A stretch of 34,106 bases of DNA, taken from assembly GCF_000236565.1 (NCBI RefSeq), contig NZ_AHAM01000187.1, positions 1 through 34,106 on the forward strand, written 5' to 3'. Positions 24,112 through 32,002 of this stretch are shown here, piece after piece. Numbering within the stretch: the first letter of the stretch is position 1; every line of letters starts with the position of its first letter. The notes under the pieces are model-generated. The model searched no databases and was not told the origin of the DNA. It worked only from the letters and a program-made list of their open reading frames with translations. A program made the position numbers and the translations under genes. This DNA comes from Mesorhizobium alhagi CCNWXJ12-2. Lineage in GTDB: Bacteria > Pseudomonadota > Alphaproteobacteria > Rhizobiales > Rhizobiaceae.

Positions 24112-26477
24112 GCCGAAACCTCGCCCTGATCGTCCAACCCGAAATTCAGCTCATCCGCATCATAGTCGGCGGCGTCTTCGAAGAGGACGCGGTCGCAAAG
24201 CTTGATCGAGACCGGCAATCGCGTGCCCGTTTCCGGAGACGACCAGGCAAGGCAAGAGAGGTCGAAAATGTCGGAGAGACAATCTTCTATCGTCATGGTC
24301 CCCCACACGCGCACGGCATGTAGCGGCCGCGCTGTTCCACGTCGCCCAAAGGGCTGACCCGTGGTGCAAACATAGCCTTCGCTCTCGCTGAGCGCTTCCC
24401 AGGTTCCGACCCGTGGATTGAAAGTTCGACGGCGATGGTCGGGCGAGACGATCGTATCGAACAATCGAAGCGTTACCGGGCCGCTTTTTTTGACCTCAAC
24501 GATCGTCAGGTCGAAATCGGCGGCGATGATCGCTGCCTGGGCCAGCAATGCGCAGGCCTTTTGCAAACCTTCGATCTCGGTAGGAAACGTTCGCCCGTCG
24601 CGATGCACCACGATCCTGCGGGGGCGCGTCTTGAAACTTGCCGCCTCCAGCTTCACGAGCTCGACGAGATAGTTCGCCACCTGCTCGGCGCTCAGCTGCT
24701 CACGCTGGCGGGAGGACCAGGTCTTGCAATGGGCGATACGCCCGCCTTGGGCGATGAGCGACAACGCTGCTGTGTTCTGCTTCACATCGATGCCGATCAC
24801 CATATCTGCCCGCGTTTGCCCCTCGAGAACGAAGGGTATCTTGCGGTTTGAAAGCAAAACTTTGCTGAGCGCTACGTTGCGTAGATAGGCTTCGAAGCGT
24901 CTCTTGCGTTTGGGCTCGACCTGATAGATCGGACCTTCGCGACGTTCAATACAATGATAGCTACCGCGCGCGGTGTCCGTGTGAATGACTGCCGCCACCA
25001 GTTCGAATTCGACCGGAAAGTCCTTAACGATCATCGCCTCCAATTGATCGGTCATCCGCGCACGGTGATCGAGGCTGTGAATCATTACCAGCGCATTGCC
25101 CGGTCTGAGCGCAGCGCGGCTCATCGCCTGTTTGATGACCTTTGCCTGTCCAATGAAGCTTCGCTTTGCGCCGAGGTCGTCATAGGTGATGATCTCGGGA
25201 TCATAGGGTCCGCCCTGCGGGTAAAGGCCGGATACGATCTTTTGAAGATCCGCCTTGAATTGATCACCGAAGCCGTTGGCTACAGAGGCAGGAAGAACGA
25301 GATACTGTCGACCGAGAAGCGTTCTATCGTGAAAGCCGGCCCGCTGATCGGCAAGAAGCTCGCTGCGCTTTTTGCCGAGCTCCTCAATGCGTACGCGCGT
25401 CCCGATCGCAGGTTTTCCGGAGAGCGCCAGAATATGCTTGTTGCCGAATTCAAATGACGGAATCCAGAAGCGCTTTCCCTTTCCAGGGACGGCAGATCGA
25501 GAGACGCTCAACTCTACATTGCCGAGTTGGAGCCGTTTTAGATGGTCGTCGATGAACTTCTCCGTCAACTGACGTCGGACTTCCGGTTCGAGAATCGCAT
25601 GTGATTGCAGACGCGCGCCGTCTCGCGTGTGAACGTCTTCGACGAGGTAGCAGAGGCCAGCAGGCGCATGCTTGAGTTCTGGCCCGACTGTTCTGTAGAA
25701 GATGGCCGATCCGGCCGGATCGAGATTGGCGACAACGTCTGGCACCGGCTTGCGCGACTTGAAGTTCGCATATTCAAGCAGACAGAATATGCGACCGTCC
25801 TCGGCAATCAGCGGATGGCTGATATCGAAATCGGCTACTCCTTGAAATCCGATCTCAAACCATTGATGCCCGAAACGGTAGACTAAAGTTCTGCCGACGA
25901 GACGCTTGCCGTCTTCTGGTTGCAGATTCTGTTGAAGAGGCCGCGTCTGAACGAATTTCGAGCGTACGTCGATACATAGGCCCCAGCCGCCAGTTGGCGA
26001 CGGGACGACGCGAAGGCTGACGCCGTGATAGAGGCCTATATTTTCAAAACTCCTGTTTGGTGTCTTCGCATAAAACGCCTGCCCGGCCCGCGGTTGCCAA
26101 AGCATTGGCCGACCGTGCAGCGGGGACTGGATAGAGAACTGCAGGAAACGCTGACGCAGCAGGGTATATTCGTCGTTTGCCGTATTGAAATCGAGATCAA
26201 TGGTCTCGCCGGTTGGCTTCAATGTCACCACCATTGCGACCAGTTTCACATGTGGAGGAATCCCTGCATCGGTAGGAATGACGATATGTCGGGCTCCATC
26301 GCGCTCGATCGTCGTAACCGGCGCCTTGAGAAGTCGGCTCAACCGATCGATCAGCATCTGGATATTGCCGTGATAGGCCGACGTCCCGGGGGGCAGGCCA
26401 ATGATCTTGTAGACAGAATATTGCACCGACAGCTTTGAGAGTCCGCTAACCGGGTAGATATTAGTTTCAGTCGGCAT
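24108..26477 (-). CDS. prokaryotic Argonaute, long form
   Basis: 789 residues from ATG 26477 (MPTETNIYPVSGL), full length for a long pAgo with N, PAZ, MID and PIWI regions. The PIWI domain is clear: ADMVIGIDVKQNTAALSLIA (D564), RRIVVHRDGRTFPTEIEGL (D627), CTTGQPFGRRGTARPL, and LAWSSPETGTRLPVSIKLCD, where D762 sits where human AGO2 has H807. The glutamate finger is probably E593 or E598. A DEDD slicer centre is therefore plausible, unlike many long-B and short pAgos. It would use a small nucleic-acid guide to bind or cut invader nucleic acid. The ATG lies inside the end of the nuclease gene (11-base overlap), which decides the start; the longer open frame upstream is an overlap artefact. MID-domain guide-binding residues could not be assigned with confidence. 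Confidence 0.9.
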   Translation of the reverse strand: MPTETNIYPVSGLSKLSVQYSVYKIIGLPPGTSAYHGNIQMLIDRLSRLLKAPVTTIERDGARHIVIPTDAGIPPHVKLVAMVVTLKPTGETIDLDFNTANDEYTLLRQRFLQFSIQSPLHGRPMLWQPRAGQAFYAKTPNRSFENIGLYHGVSLRVVPSPTGGWGLCIDVRSKFVQTRPLQQNLQPEDGKRLVGRTLVYRFGHQWFEIGFQGVADFDISHPLIAEDGRIFCLLEYANFKSRKPVPDVVANLDPAGSAIFYRTVGPELKHAPAGLCYLVEDVHTRDGARLQSHAILEPEVRRQLTEKFIDDHLKRLQLGNVELSVSRSAVPGKGKRFWIPSFEFGNKHILALSGKPAIGTRVRIEELGKKRSELLADQRAGFHDRTLLGRQYLVLPASVANGFGDQFKADLQKIVSGLYPQGGPYDPEIITYDDLGAKRSFIGQAKVIKQAMSRAALRPGNALVMIHSLDHRARMTDQLEAMIVKDFPVEFELVAAVIHTDTARGSYHCIERREGPIYQVEPKRKRRFEAYLRNVALSKVLLSNRKIPFVLEGQTRADMVIGIDVKQNTAALSLIAQGGRIAHCKTWSSRQREQLSAEQVANYLVELVKLEAASFKTRPRRIVVHRDGRTFPTEIEGLQKACALLAQAAIIAADFDLTIVEVKKSGPVTLRLFDTIVSPDHRRRTFNPRVGTWEALSESEGYVCTTGQPFGRRGTARPLHAVRVWGTMTIEDCLSDIFDLSCLAWSSPETGTRLPVSIKLCDRVLFEDAADYDADELNFGLDDQGEVSA

Positions 26478-27405
26478 CGACGGTCTCCCTACACAAGGGC
26501 CGATAACTGCATGCATCGCATGCCTCTGGCGAGCGAGCCTGAAGAAATTCCTCGACGTTGAATTCATCAAACTTTCGACCGTCGACGAGACAGGCCATCT
26601 CGTAGGCAGTTGATTCAAGAAACTCTTCGGCGGCAGCGAAGTCATCCTCGGTGAGGCGGTGCGCGCGCACGGCGCCGGTCAGAAGCTGTACTTCGATCAG
26701 TCGTATGTTGCTGGCCGTGCGCTCGATCTTTTCGAAAAAGTCCGACCAGTCACGATGCGGAGTGCAACGTTCGATCGCAAGGGCGTAAGTGGCAAGCTGG
26801 AGCCAAGCATCGTGGGTTCCATGCGCGTGAACCTTCCAATCGATAATCGTTGGTTGGCAGCCCAGCTCGAAAGCCACAAGGTCGGGGATTGCGACGACTG
26901 TGATGTCGTCCATGATTTTGAACTGCAGAGACCGCTGGGCGACAAGGAGGTCGGCATCCTTAATCACCTGCTTGACGACGTCGCTCTGATAGAGAGTCCG
27001 TAGCGCCCGTTGAACTTCCTCCCAGGCGCGGGAGAAGTCGTCTTCCGAAATCACGTCGTCGTCTCGGAAGAGTGCAAAATCTGGGTGTTTAGTATCGATG
27101 TCGATGTTGTTTACAGAGTTGGTTCGTGCGAAGGCGAGCTGCCGTTGGAACCGCTGCTCAGCAATGCTGATGATGTCCTTGAAGCTTGGAAATTCACGTC
27201 CTTGGCTGGGACGCGCAACGATCTCGTCGCTGATCAGAGTATCGACGAGCCTGCCTCTCCAGCCGCTTATGCTGTCGGTCTTGCCGAGCAGGTGGACACG
27301 ACGTCGTTCCGGTGCCTTCGCCTGGCCGACGCCAACGATATTTCGATAATACCATTGACGTTGGCAGCCCCGAAACGAACGCCCTCCCGAATAGGACCAC
27401 TTCAT
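26467..27405 (-). CDS. Cas4-like PD-(D/E)XK nuclease with Fe-S cysteines
   Basis: 312 residues. The nuclease core reads TVVAIPDLVAFELGCQPTII DWK in two pieces: D175 in PDLV, D189 and K191 in IIDWKV, followed by Q203 in LQLATYALAIE, the QxxxYA motif of RecB/Cas4 nucleases. Cysteines lie at C14 (SFRGCQRQWYY) and C296, C299, C305 (CDACSYRPLC), the one-plus-three arrangement that holds a 4Fe-4S cluster in Cas4 and AddB. It overlaps the XRE gene by four bases (ATGA) and Argonaute by eleven. It may process or load guides for Argonaute, or act as the degradation effector. Cas4-like and RecB-like nucleases are known neighbours of some pAgos. Confidence 0.85.
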   Translation of the reverse strand: MKWSYSGGRSFRGCQRQWYYRNIVGVGQAKAPERRRVHLLGKTDSISGWRGRLVDTLISDEIVARPSQGREFPSFKDIISIAEQRFQRQLAFARTNSVNNIDIDTKHPDFALFRDDDVISEDDFSRAWEEVQRALRTLYQSDVVKQVIKDADLLVAQRSLQFKIMDDITVVAIPDLVAFELGCQPTIIDWKVHAHGTHDAWLQLATYALAIERCTPHRDWSDFFEKIERTASNIRLIEVQLLTGAVRAHRLTEDDFAAAEEFLESTAYEMACLVDGRKFDEFNVEEFLQARSPEACDACSYRPLCRETVDAD

Positions 27406-27761
27406 TCCAACCTCCTTCGCCTTGACCGGATGAAGGATAGATATTCGAGAAGCTGCTCCTCCTCCTCGTTGCTTACTGCGCCAATTCTTGCAGCAAGGCG
27501 GGACGCGGTCGATGGCGCGTCCCGCTGAAGTTCCGATGTAGGATAGCCGGCCAGCTCCATTAGCAATGTGTATGGCACACGATACTCGGCAGCCAAGGCA
27601 TGAAGGTTCTTAGGAGCCGGTGTCTTAATTTTCCCGTGTTCGAGCTGGCTCAAATAGGCGTTCGAAATACCCGTGGCTGCTTCCACTGCTCGAAGGCTGA
27701 GTCCAAGCTTCCGTCGCGCTGCGCCGAGAAAATCTCCGAGTTTCTGAGTTTGATTCTCCAT
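27402..27761 (-). CDS. XRE-family regulator heading the Argonaute operon
   Basis: 119 residues from ATG 27761 (MENQTQKLGDFLGAARRKLG). A helix-turn-helix of the SinR/XRE type follows: LSLRAVEAATGISNAYLSQL, EHGKIKTPAPKNLHALAAEY, then a helical C-terminus with EEEEQLLEYLSFIRSRRRR. The stop overlaps the nuclease ATG. I prefer 27761 over the open frame to 27845 because the latter would run through the promoter -35. No Shine-Dalgarno sequence precedes 27761, and the predicted transcript starts at the ATG itself. It probably controls its own operon and perhaps the divergent phosphoribosyltransferase gene through a palindrome at 27838. Confidence 0.85.
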   Translation of the reverse strand: MENQTQKLGDFLGAARRKLGLSLRAVEAATGISNAYLSQLEHGKIKTPAPKNLHALAAEYRVPYTLLMELAGYPTSELQRDAPSTASRLAARIGAVSNEEEEQLLEYLSFIRSRRRRLE

Positions 27762-27767
27762 CTGCAA

Positions 27768-27796
27768 AGAATGGAGCGCATTGCTAATTTTGTCAA
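27768..27796 (-). promoter_or_regulatory. promoter of the Argonaute operon, leaderless
   Basis: On the minus strand, TTGACA (27796-27791), a 17-base spacer and CATTCT (27773-27768) form a good sigma-70 promoter. The expected transcription start, about seven bases past the -10, coincides with the ATG at 27761. The regulator mRNA is thus predicted to be leaderless, consistent with the missing ribosome site. Confidence 0.6.
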
Positions 27797-27837
27797 GCGC
27801 CCACTCTTTGAGAGCCCATCCATAACGCCTTGCTAGG

Positions 27838-27857
27838 CCATACAAAATTTTATATGG
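27838..27857. promoter_or_regulatory. 20-bp palindrome in the divergent gap, likely XRE operator
   Basis: CCATACAAAATTTTATATGG pairs in nine of ten positions. It lies about 42 bases upstream of the operon -35 and overlaps the AT-rich, -10-like TATATG of the divergent plus-strand genes. XRE proteins bind such palindromes, so it may repress the phosphoribosyltransferase-SLOG pair or regulate both sides. Confidence 0.6.
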
Positions 27858-27923
27858 TTAGGGGCGGAGCCTCTGAGCCTGCCTTGCCGCGATGCCCCAA
27901 CAACTCTTTGAAAGCAGCTTCGC

Positions 27924-28514
27924 ATGCAAGTCCAAGTCAGGAAGCTCACTGGTAGCTGGGATCTTGGCTATGCCCTGCATAAGCACACCCTTTCAAGTGT
28001 CTATCTTGGGGATGACGAATTCGGACATCCCAGGTTCGATACGACCCGCTCGGAACCGGGCGAGGCCCTATTCAAACTCAAATACCGAAACGACTGGACG
28101 CAGGTGGGACCGCTAGCAGCACAAGTGCAAGCTTCGTTGTTGCCCCTGTTCGGAAAAATCGGACTGATCATTCCCATGCCCGCTTCAAACGTACGCCCTA
28201 AGCAGCCCGTGGACGAGATTGCGAAAGAACTTGGTCGACTTACAAATGCCCCCGTATTCGACAATCTCATTGTGAAAGCGCCGGCGCCTCAAGGCAGCCC
28301 GCAGCTCAAGAACCTGAATACTCGCGAGGAAAAGGACGCAGCGTTGCAAGGCCGCTTCAGTATCAATCCAAGCATCACGAATGAAGGTTGTTGGAACGCT
28401 CTCTTACTCGATGACTTGTTTGACACGGGCGCAACAATGGACGCGGTCTGCAAAACGCTACGAACATACAAGAAGATTAGTCACGTATACGCCGCTTCGA
28501 TAACGTGGAAATGA
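27924..28514 (+). CDS. ComF-like phosphoribosyltransferase
   Basis: 196 residues. The PRPP-binding loop LLDDLFDTGAT (161-171) has the two acidic residues and the TGAT turn of type I phosphoribosyltransferases. The earlier part, GLIIPMPASNVRPKQPVDEI and AKELGRLTNAPV, resembles the substrate side of ComF proteins. The expected Cys-rich zinc finger of classical ComF is absent. ATG 27924 is the first start after an in-frame stop at 27909 and has only a weak ribosome site. Three bases separate it from the SLOG gene. PRTase-SLOG pairs occur in nucleotide-based conflict systems described by comparative genomics; the substrate here is unknown. Confidence 0.8.
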   Translation: MQVQVRKLTGSWDLGYALHKHTLSSVYLGDDEFGHPRFDTTRSEPGEALFKLKYRNDWTQVGPLAAQVQASLLPLFGKIGLIIPMPASNVRPKQPVDEIAKELGRLTNAPVFDNLIVKAPAPQGSPQLKNLNTREEKDAALQGRFSINPSITNEGCWNALLLDDLFDTGATMDAVCKTLRTYKKISHVYAASITWK

Positions 28515-28517
28515 GCC

Positions 28518-29375
28518 ATGACGACCGTATTCATCGCCGGATCGATATCCATCAGTCGCCTGCACGAGAAGGTGCAAGAGAGGATCGGTAAGATTGTGTC
28601 GTCCGACCTCGATGTTGTGGTCGGAGATGCCGATGGAGCTGACACGTCCATACAGATGTGCCTCCGTGACTATCGAGCTGAAAGGGTCACTGTGTACTGC
28701 ACAGGCGATAGCCCTCGGAACAATGTTGCGGCGTGGCCGATTCACAGGGTTCATTCGAAGGCAAAGGCGGGGAGCCGAGCCTATTTTACCGCGAAAGATT
28801 TACAGATGGCTCGACAGAGCGATTACGGGCTAATGATCTGGGATTCCAAAAGCACCGGGACCCTTAGCAATGTAATAGAACTTTTGAGGGAGAAGAAAAA
28901 AACAGTCGTTTTTGTAAACAAAGAGAAAGACTTTGTTACCATATCGGACAGAGCCGGGCTGGATTACCTGCTAACATTTATGTCAGCCAATGCCCGTGCG
29001 AAAGCTGACGAAAAGATCGGGCTATCGTCTAAGGTCGCTAATATCACGCAGGAACAATTCGCCCTGGACGTCGCGGGCAATGAGCAATCCCCTTCGACGT
29101 ACGATACCCAGGCTGGTGTCACGGAGGTGGCTGCAGAATATTTAGCTCATGCTGAAAGCATGAAGCTCCGCTTAGAACTCATGTTTGCGTTAAAGGAGTA
29201 CATTTTTCGCGCTCACCTGAGTCAGTCACAAGCTGCTAAGGTATTCGGCGTGACACAACCGCGTATCTCTGACCTAACGAGAGGCAAGGTCGACTTGTTT
29301 GGCCTCGATGCTCTTGTAAATATGGCTGCCGCAGCCGGTCTTCGGGTCGAAATGCACGTGCGAGAAGCTGCCTAA
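28518..29375 (+). CDS. SLOG-domain protein with C-terminal helix-turn-helix
   Basis: 285 residues. The N-terminal Rossmann-like SLOG (YspA/DprA-like) domain has FIAGSISISRL at strand one, VVVGDADGADTSIQMCL (33-49) for nucleotide binding, VTVYCTGDSPRNN, and MIWDSKSTGTLSNVIELL (106-122). After a linker, a helix-turn-helix of the XRE/HigA-like type covers about 220-280: LSQSQAAKVFGVTQPRISDL and TRGKVDLFGLDALVNMAAAA. SLOG domains bind or cleave nucleotide-derived signals, so this looks like a nucleotide sensor attached to a DNA-binding domain. It would be a regulator of the pair or of the neighbouring Argonaute operon. Both genes appear intact. Confidence 0.8.
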   Translation: MTTVFIAGSISISRLHEKVQERIGKIVSSDLDVVVGDADGADTSIQMCLRDYRAERVTVYCTGDSPRNNVAAWPIHRVHSKAKAGSRAYFTAKDLQMARQSDYGLMIWDSKSTGTLSNVIELLREKKKTVVFVNKEKDFVTISDRAGLDYLLTFMSANARAKADEKIGLSSKVANITQEQFALDVAGNEQSPSTYDTQAGVTEVAAEYLAHAESMKLRLELMFALKEYIFRAHLSQSQAAKVFGVTQPRISDLTRGKVDLFGLDALVNMAAAAGLRVEMHVREAA

Positions 29376-29788
29376 GCCGTGAGACTTTCTCGTATCGCAG
29401 GTAAGACTCTTCAAAGAGCAGTACGTTGTGCCGGTGGATTGCGTTCGCGGTTTGTGCTCCGAAAGTCGCATAAAAGGGCAGTGAGGAACCTTCCCTTTGA
29501 GGAAACACACTGAAAGACCCACGGTTGCGGGGGTCTGATGTGCTCAAGCCTGTGAATAGCGGCCATCGGTCCAGCCCCGAAACGAAGCCTTGCTCGAACA
29601 AGCTTGTTTGTGCGTCCGCGATTCGAGCCAGACGTCCGAAGACAAACTGATTGACACGTGGCTTGCGCGTTGGCGGATTTGTCCGATAAAGCTCCGCGGG
29701 AAAGGCGAGGCGACGGATCATTCGATCGTCGCCCCACGACACGAGGCAGATCTGATCGGGCGCGTCGTTTCTCATCGAGGAAGAAAGA
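29376..29788. other. right boundary of the defence block, no gene supported (413 bp)
   Basis: Minus-strand frames are open across 29236-30006, but the translations are not convincing and overlap the SyrB-like remnant. A possible promoter for the SyrB-like gene lies at about 29650-29690 (TTGACA at 29653 on the plus strand, no clear -10). No terminator hairpin with a T-run was found after the SLOG gene. Confidence 0.4.
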
Positions 29789-30473
29789 ATGAAGCGCCAG
29801 ACCCGGCCGTTCATCGTTGAGGTCAAACACAAGCGGGCAATCCCAAGCAGAGTCGCTCGATCTGGGGCGATCTGGACCTGTCCGCCATTGTCGCCGAAAC
29901 AACGAGAGAATCTGAGAAGGAGACGTGGCAGCCCCACCGTCAGCTTGTTGACTCTCATGCAACACCCCCTGATGTTGAAGATGGGCATCAACCGCGAACG
30001 GAGCATCTTATGGCTGACCCCAAGGAAGATGAATCAGCGCAGACCCCAACCGAAGTGCCTGCGACGGGGGAAGCAGCTGTAACGAAGAAGAAAGCTCCAC
30101 GGGCGAAAGCAGCCAAGGCACAACCAGAACGCCCGCTCGAAAGGCAGCCGCCAAGCCAGTGCCTGCGACAACTGACGCTTCCACGACAGTTCGCAAAGCG
30201 CGCAGGGTTTACTCCGAAAAAGAACGCGGGCAATTGCTTGGACAGATCGAGAAGTCGATCGGTCGCGGCGAAAGCGTCAAGAACGCCACAAGCCGGGCCG
30301 GCATATCCGAACAGACTTACTATCAGTGGAAAAAGTCCGCTGCACCAGCATCGGACGGCGGCGATCTGAAGGGTCTGCTCGCGCTGGAGGAAGAGAATGC
30401 TCGCCTGAAGAAGCTGCTGGCCGATCGACTGCGCAAGGAAAATGCGGAGCTGAAGAAAAAGCTCGGGTTCTAA
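29789..30473 (+). pseudogene. SyrB-like regulator, two frameshifts
   Basis: Three frames form one SyrB-family protein: MKRQTRPFIVEVKHKRAIPS at 29789; after a shift near 29855, SRSIWGDLDLSAIVAETTRE continuing through MADPKEDESAQTPTEVPATG; and after a shift near 30140, KAAAKPVPATTDASTTVRKA. It ends with YSEKERGQLLGQIEKSIGRG, AGISEQTYYQWKKSAA (helix-turn-helix) and a coiled coil LEEENARLKKLLADRLRKEN to LKKKLGF. SyrB in Sinorhizobium represses syrM-linked symbiotic regulation; related proteins are often labelled transposase-like. The last part could still be made from GTG 30159 (104 residues). Lys/Ala-rich composition of the linker favours slippage. Confidence 0.7.
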
Positions 30474-30489
30474 GCTTGGCTCAGCGCGT

Positions 30490-30642
30490 GCCTTCTTCGC
30501 CACCCCGCTCAAATTCCTCGAGCACTTTGGGCTCGATACGCTGCGCGATCTGCCTGACCTGGAGGCGCTCGAGGATGCTGGGCTGTTTTCGGCGAAAGAA
30601 ACGAGAATGGGGGACATGCCCGGCTTTTCCGAAGCGGATTAG
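30490..30642 (+). pseudogene. scpB: ScpB C-terminal fragment
   Basis: The frame reads AFFATPLKFLEHFGLDTLRD, LPDLEALEDAGLFSAKETRM and ends at the TAG at 30640. This matches the winged-helix end of the condensin subunit ScpB, where TTPxFLxxFGLxSLxDLPxLExL is conserved. The rest of scpB is absent, so it is a displaced fragment joined behind the SyrB-like gene. Confidence 0.65.
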
Positions 30643-30696
30643 GAAACCGATGATGGCCAGCCGGATTGAGGAGCATCTTTTACCGTCAGCCGACTC

Positions 30697-31311
30697 TCAA
30701 GGATCCGCCCAATCCTTTGTCATCACGATCTGATAAAGCACCTTCTGGTAGCTTTCGTCAGGTAGGATTTCGCCGGAGTAGCCGGCATCTCGCAAGGCCG
30801 CCGTGCGTTCTTTTACCTCGAAGGGCTCAAGCCTGGGATCGAAGCTGATCCGCGTGAAATACTCGTTCGCATCGAACTTTACGGTTCTGACGTCCGGCCG
30901 TGGCGTGACGTGCTTCCAATCGCGCCCGATGAGGAGAAGTCGTACCTCATGCTCGTGCGCGAAATAGTCCCGCTTCCACAGCAGAGATTCCGCACGGCCT
31001 TGAACCGAGCAGAAGAATCCTGGCCCTCGAGGGCTGTTGCAGGCATTAGCTATCCGTTGGCCGATTTCGGCGTCAGGCAGATAGGAGACGGCGCCGAGAA
31101 TGACGTGCGCATCCGAACCTTCGGTATGCCAGCCCTCCGATGCCGCAAGCAGGCGGTCGACAGTCGTGGTCACCGTCACACCTTCGCCGGCGAACTCCAG
31201 ATTGCGCCGCGTTGCCTTATCCAGCATCACCCGGGAATAGGCCCGAAGCAGGGTGTCGGAGCCCGGATTGAGTGACCAGCATTGCGCCCACGCAGGCGCC
31301 AGATAGTCGGC
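30697..31311 (-). pseudogene. DUF2971-type protein, N-terminus cut by IS630
   Basis: The minus-strand frame has ADYLAPAWAQCWSLNPGSDT, LLRAYSRVMLDKATRRNLEF, LLWKRDYFAHEHEVRLLLIG and ends TKDWADP. The W-tx-p-S-D-x-LWxxYS start and the KRxxFxHExEVR motif are typical of DUF2971, often encoded in defence islands and near mobile elements. The first ~40-60 residues are missing: at about 31312 the frame enters IS630 end sequence. Function unknown. Confidence 0.7.
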
Positions 31312-31405
31312 TAGAGCATTTTCTCTGAACGCTGATTCAGATTTAGGATTTCCCCGGTTGCAGGTGTCTGATTCACTGCGCCTCGTGATTTGCGAGGAGG
31401 TGAGG

Positions 31406-31755
31406 ATGACACAAAGCTTGAGTGCGGACCTTCGCGGTCGGGTGATCTCGGCGATCGAGGAAGGGCTTTCAACACGCAAGGCGGCGGGGCGTTTCCGGAT
31501 CGGGATCGCCACAGCGGGGCGCTGGTATCGCCGCTACCGGGAGACCGGCGAGACGGTCGCACGCAAGCAGGGCCAGCCGTCAGGCTCGAAGCTCGACCCG
31601 CACGAACGCTTCATTCTTGGCCTGATCGAGGAGACGCCGGACATCACGCTCGCCGAGATCGCCGAGAGACTGGCGTCCGCGCACGGCGTGCGGGTTGTTC
31701 CTTCAACAGTGTGGATGTTCTTCGACAAGCGCGGCGTCACGTTCAAAAAACGTAT
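31406..31755 (+). pseudogene. IS630-family transposase, N-terminal fragment
   Basis: MTQSLSADLRGRVISAIEEG at 31406 with GGAGGTGAGG upstream, then KAAGRFRIGIATAGRWYRRY (helix-turn-helix), ILGLIEETPDITLAEIAERL and VVPSTVWMFFDKRGVTFKKR. The homology stops near 31755 before the catalytic domain. The left end of the element probably lies around 31312-31330, where it truncates the DUF2971 gene. Confidence 0.85.
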
Positions 31756-32002
31756 GGCTCGCCCCGCCTGCAAGCGATTTTTTGACGGCGTCTCAGTCTG
31801 CGCCAACGTATCCGGTCTCGGGGCGATGATCGTCCCCGGCCAAGATGGAGCTTACGCGCGTACCGATCCTCATAAAGACGTCGGCGTCTAGCGCCATTTT
31901 TTTGGTCAGGATGTCGGCACACCGTTCGACTGTCAGGCCATCTTTTCAGTCCACTCACAGACAACGCTGGCCTGAAGGTCTCCCTTCTTGGCCGATCTTT
32001 GA
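31756..32002. other. junction DNA between IS630 and IS110 fragments (247 bp)
   Basis: No reliable gene. On the minus strand a short stretch reads DGLTVERCADILTKKMALDA then DVFMRIGTRVSSILAGDD before a stop near 31825. It looks protein-like but has stops upstream and no family that I recognise; it may be the 3' end of a lost gene. Confidence 0.35.

Noticed and set aside
26478-26645. Longer start for the Argonaute (845 residues)
   Set aside because: The extra 56 residues overlap the C-terminal part of the nuclease, including its Fe-S cysteines, and look like a shadow; ATG 26477 fits the operon overlap.
24108-27405. Short pAgo (SPARTA/SPARSA) or PIWI-RE system
   Set aside because: The Argonaute is full length with catalytic residues, and there is no TIR-APAZ, SIR2-APAZ or DinG-type helicase partner.
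29236-30006. Minus-strand open frame of 256 codons after the SLOG gene
   Set aside because: It overlaps the SLOG 3' end and the SyrB-like remnant antisense and shows no recognisable domain.
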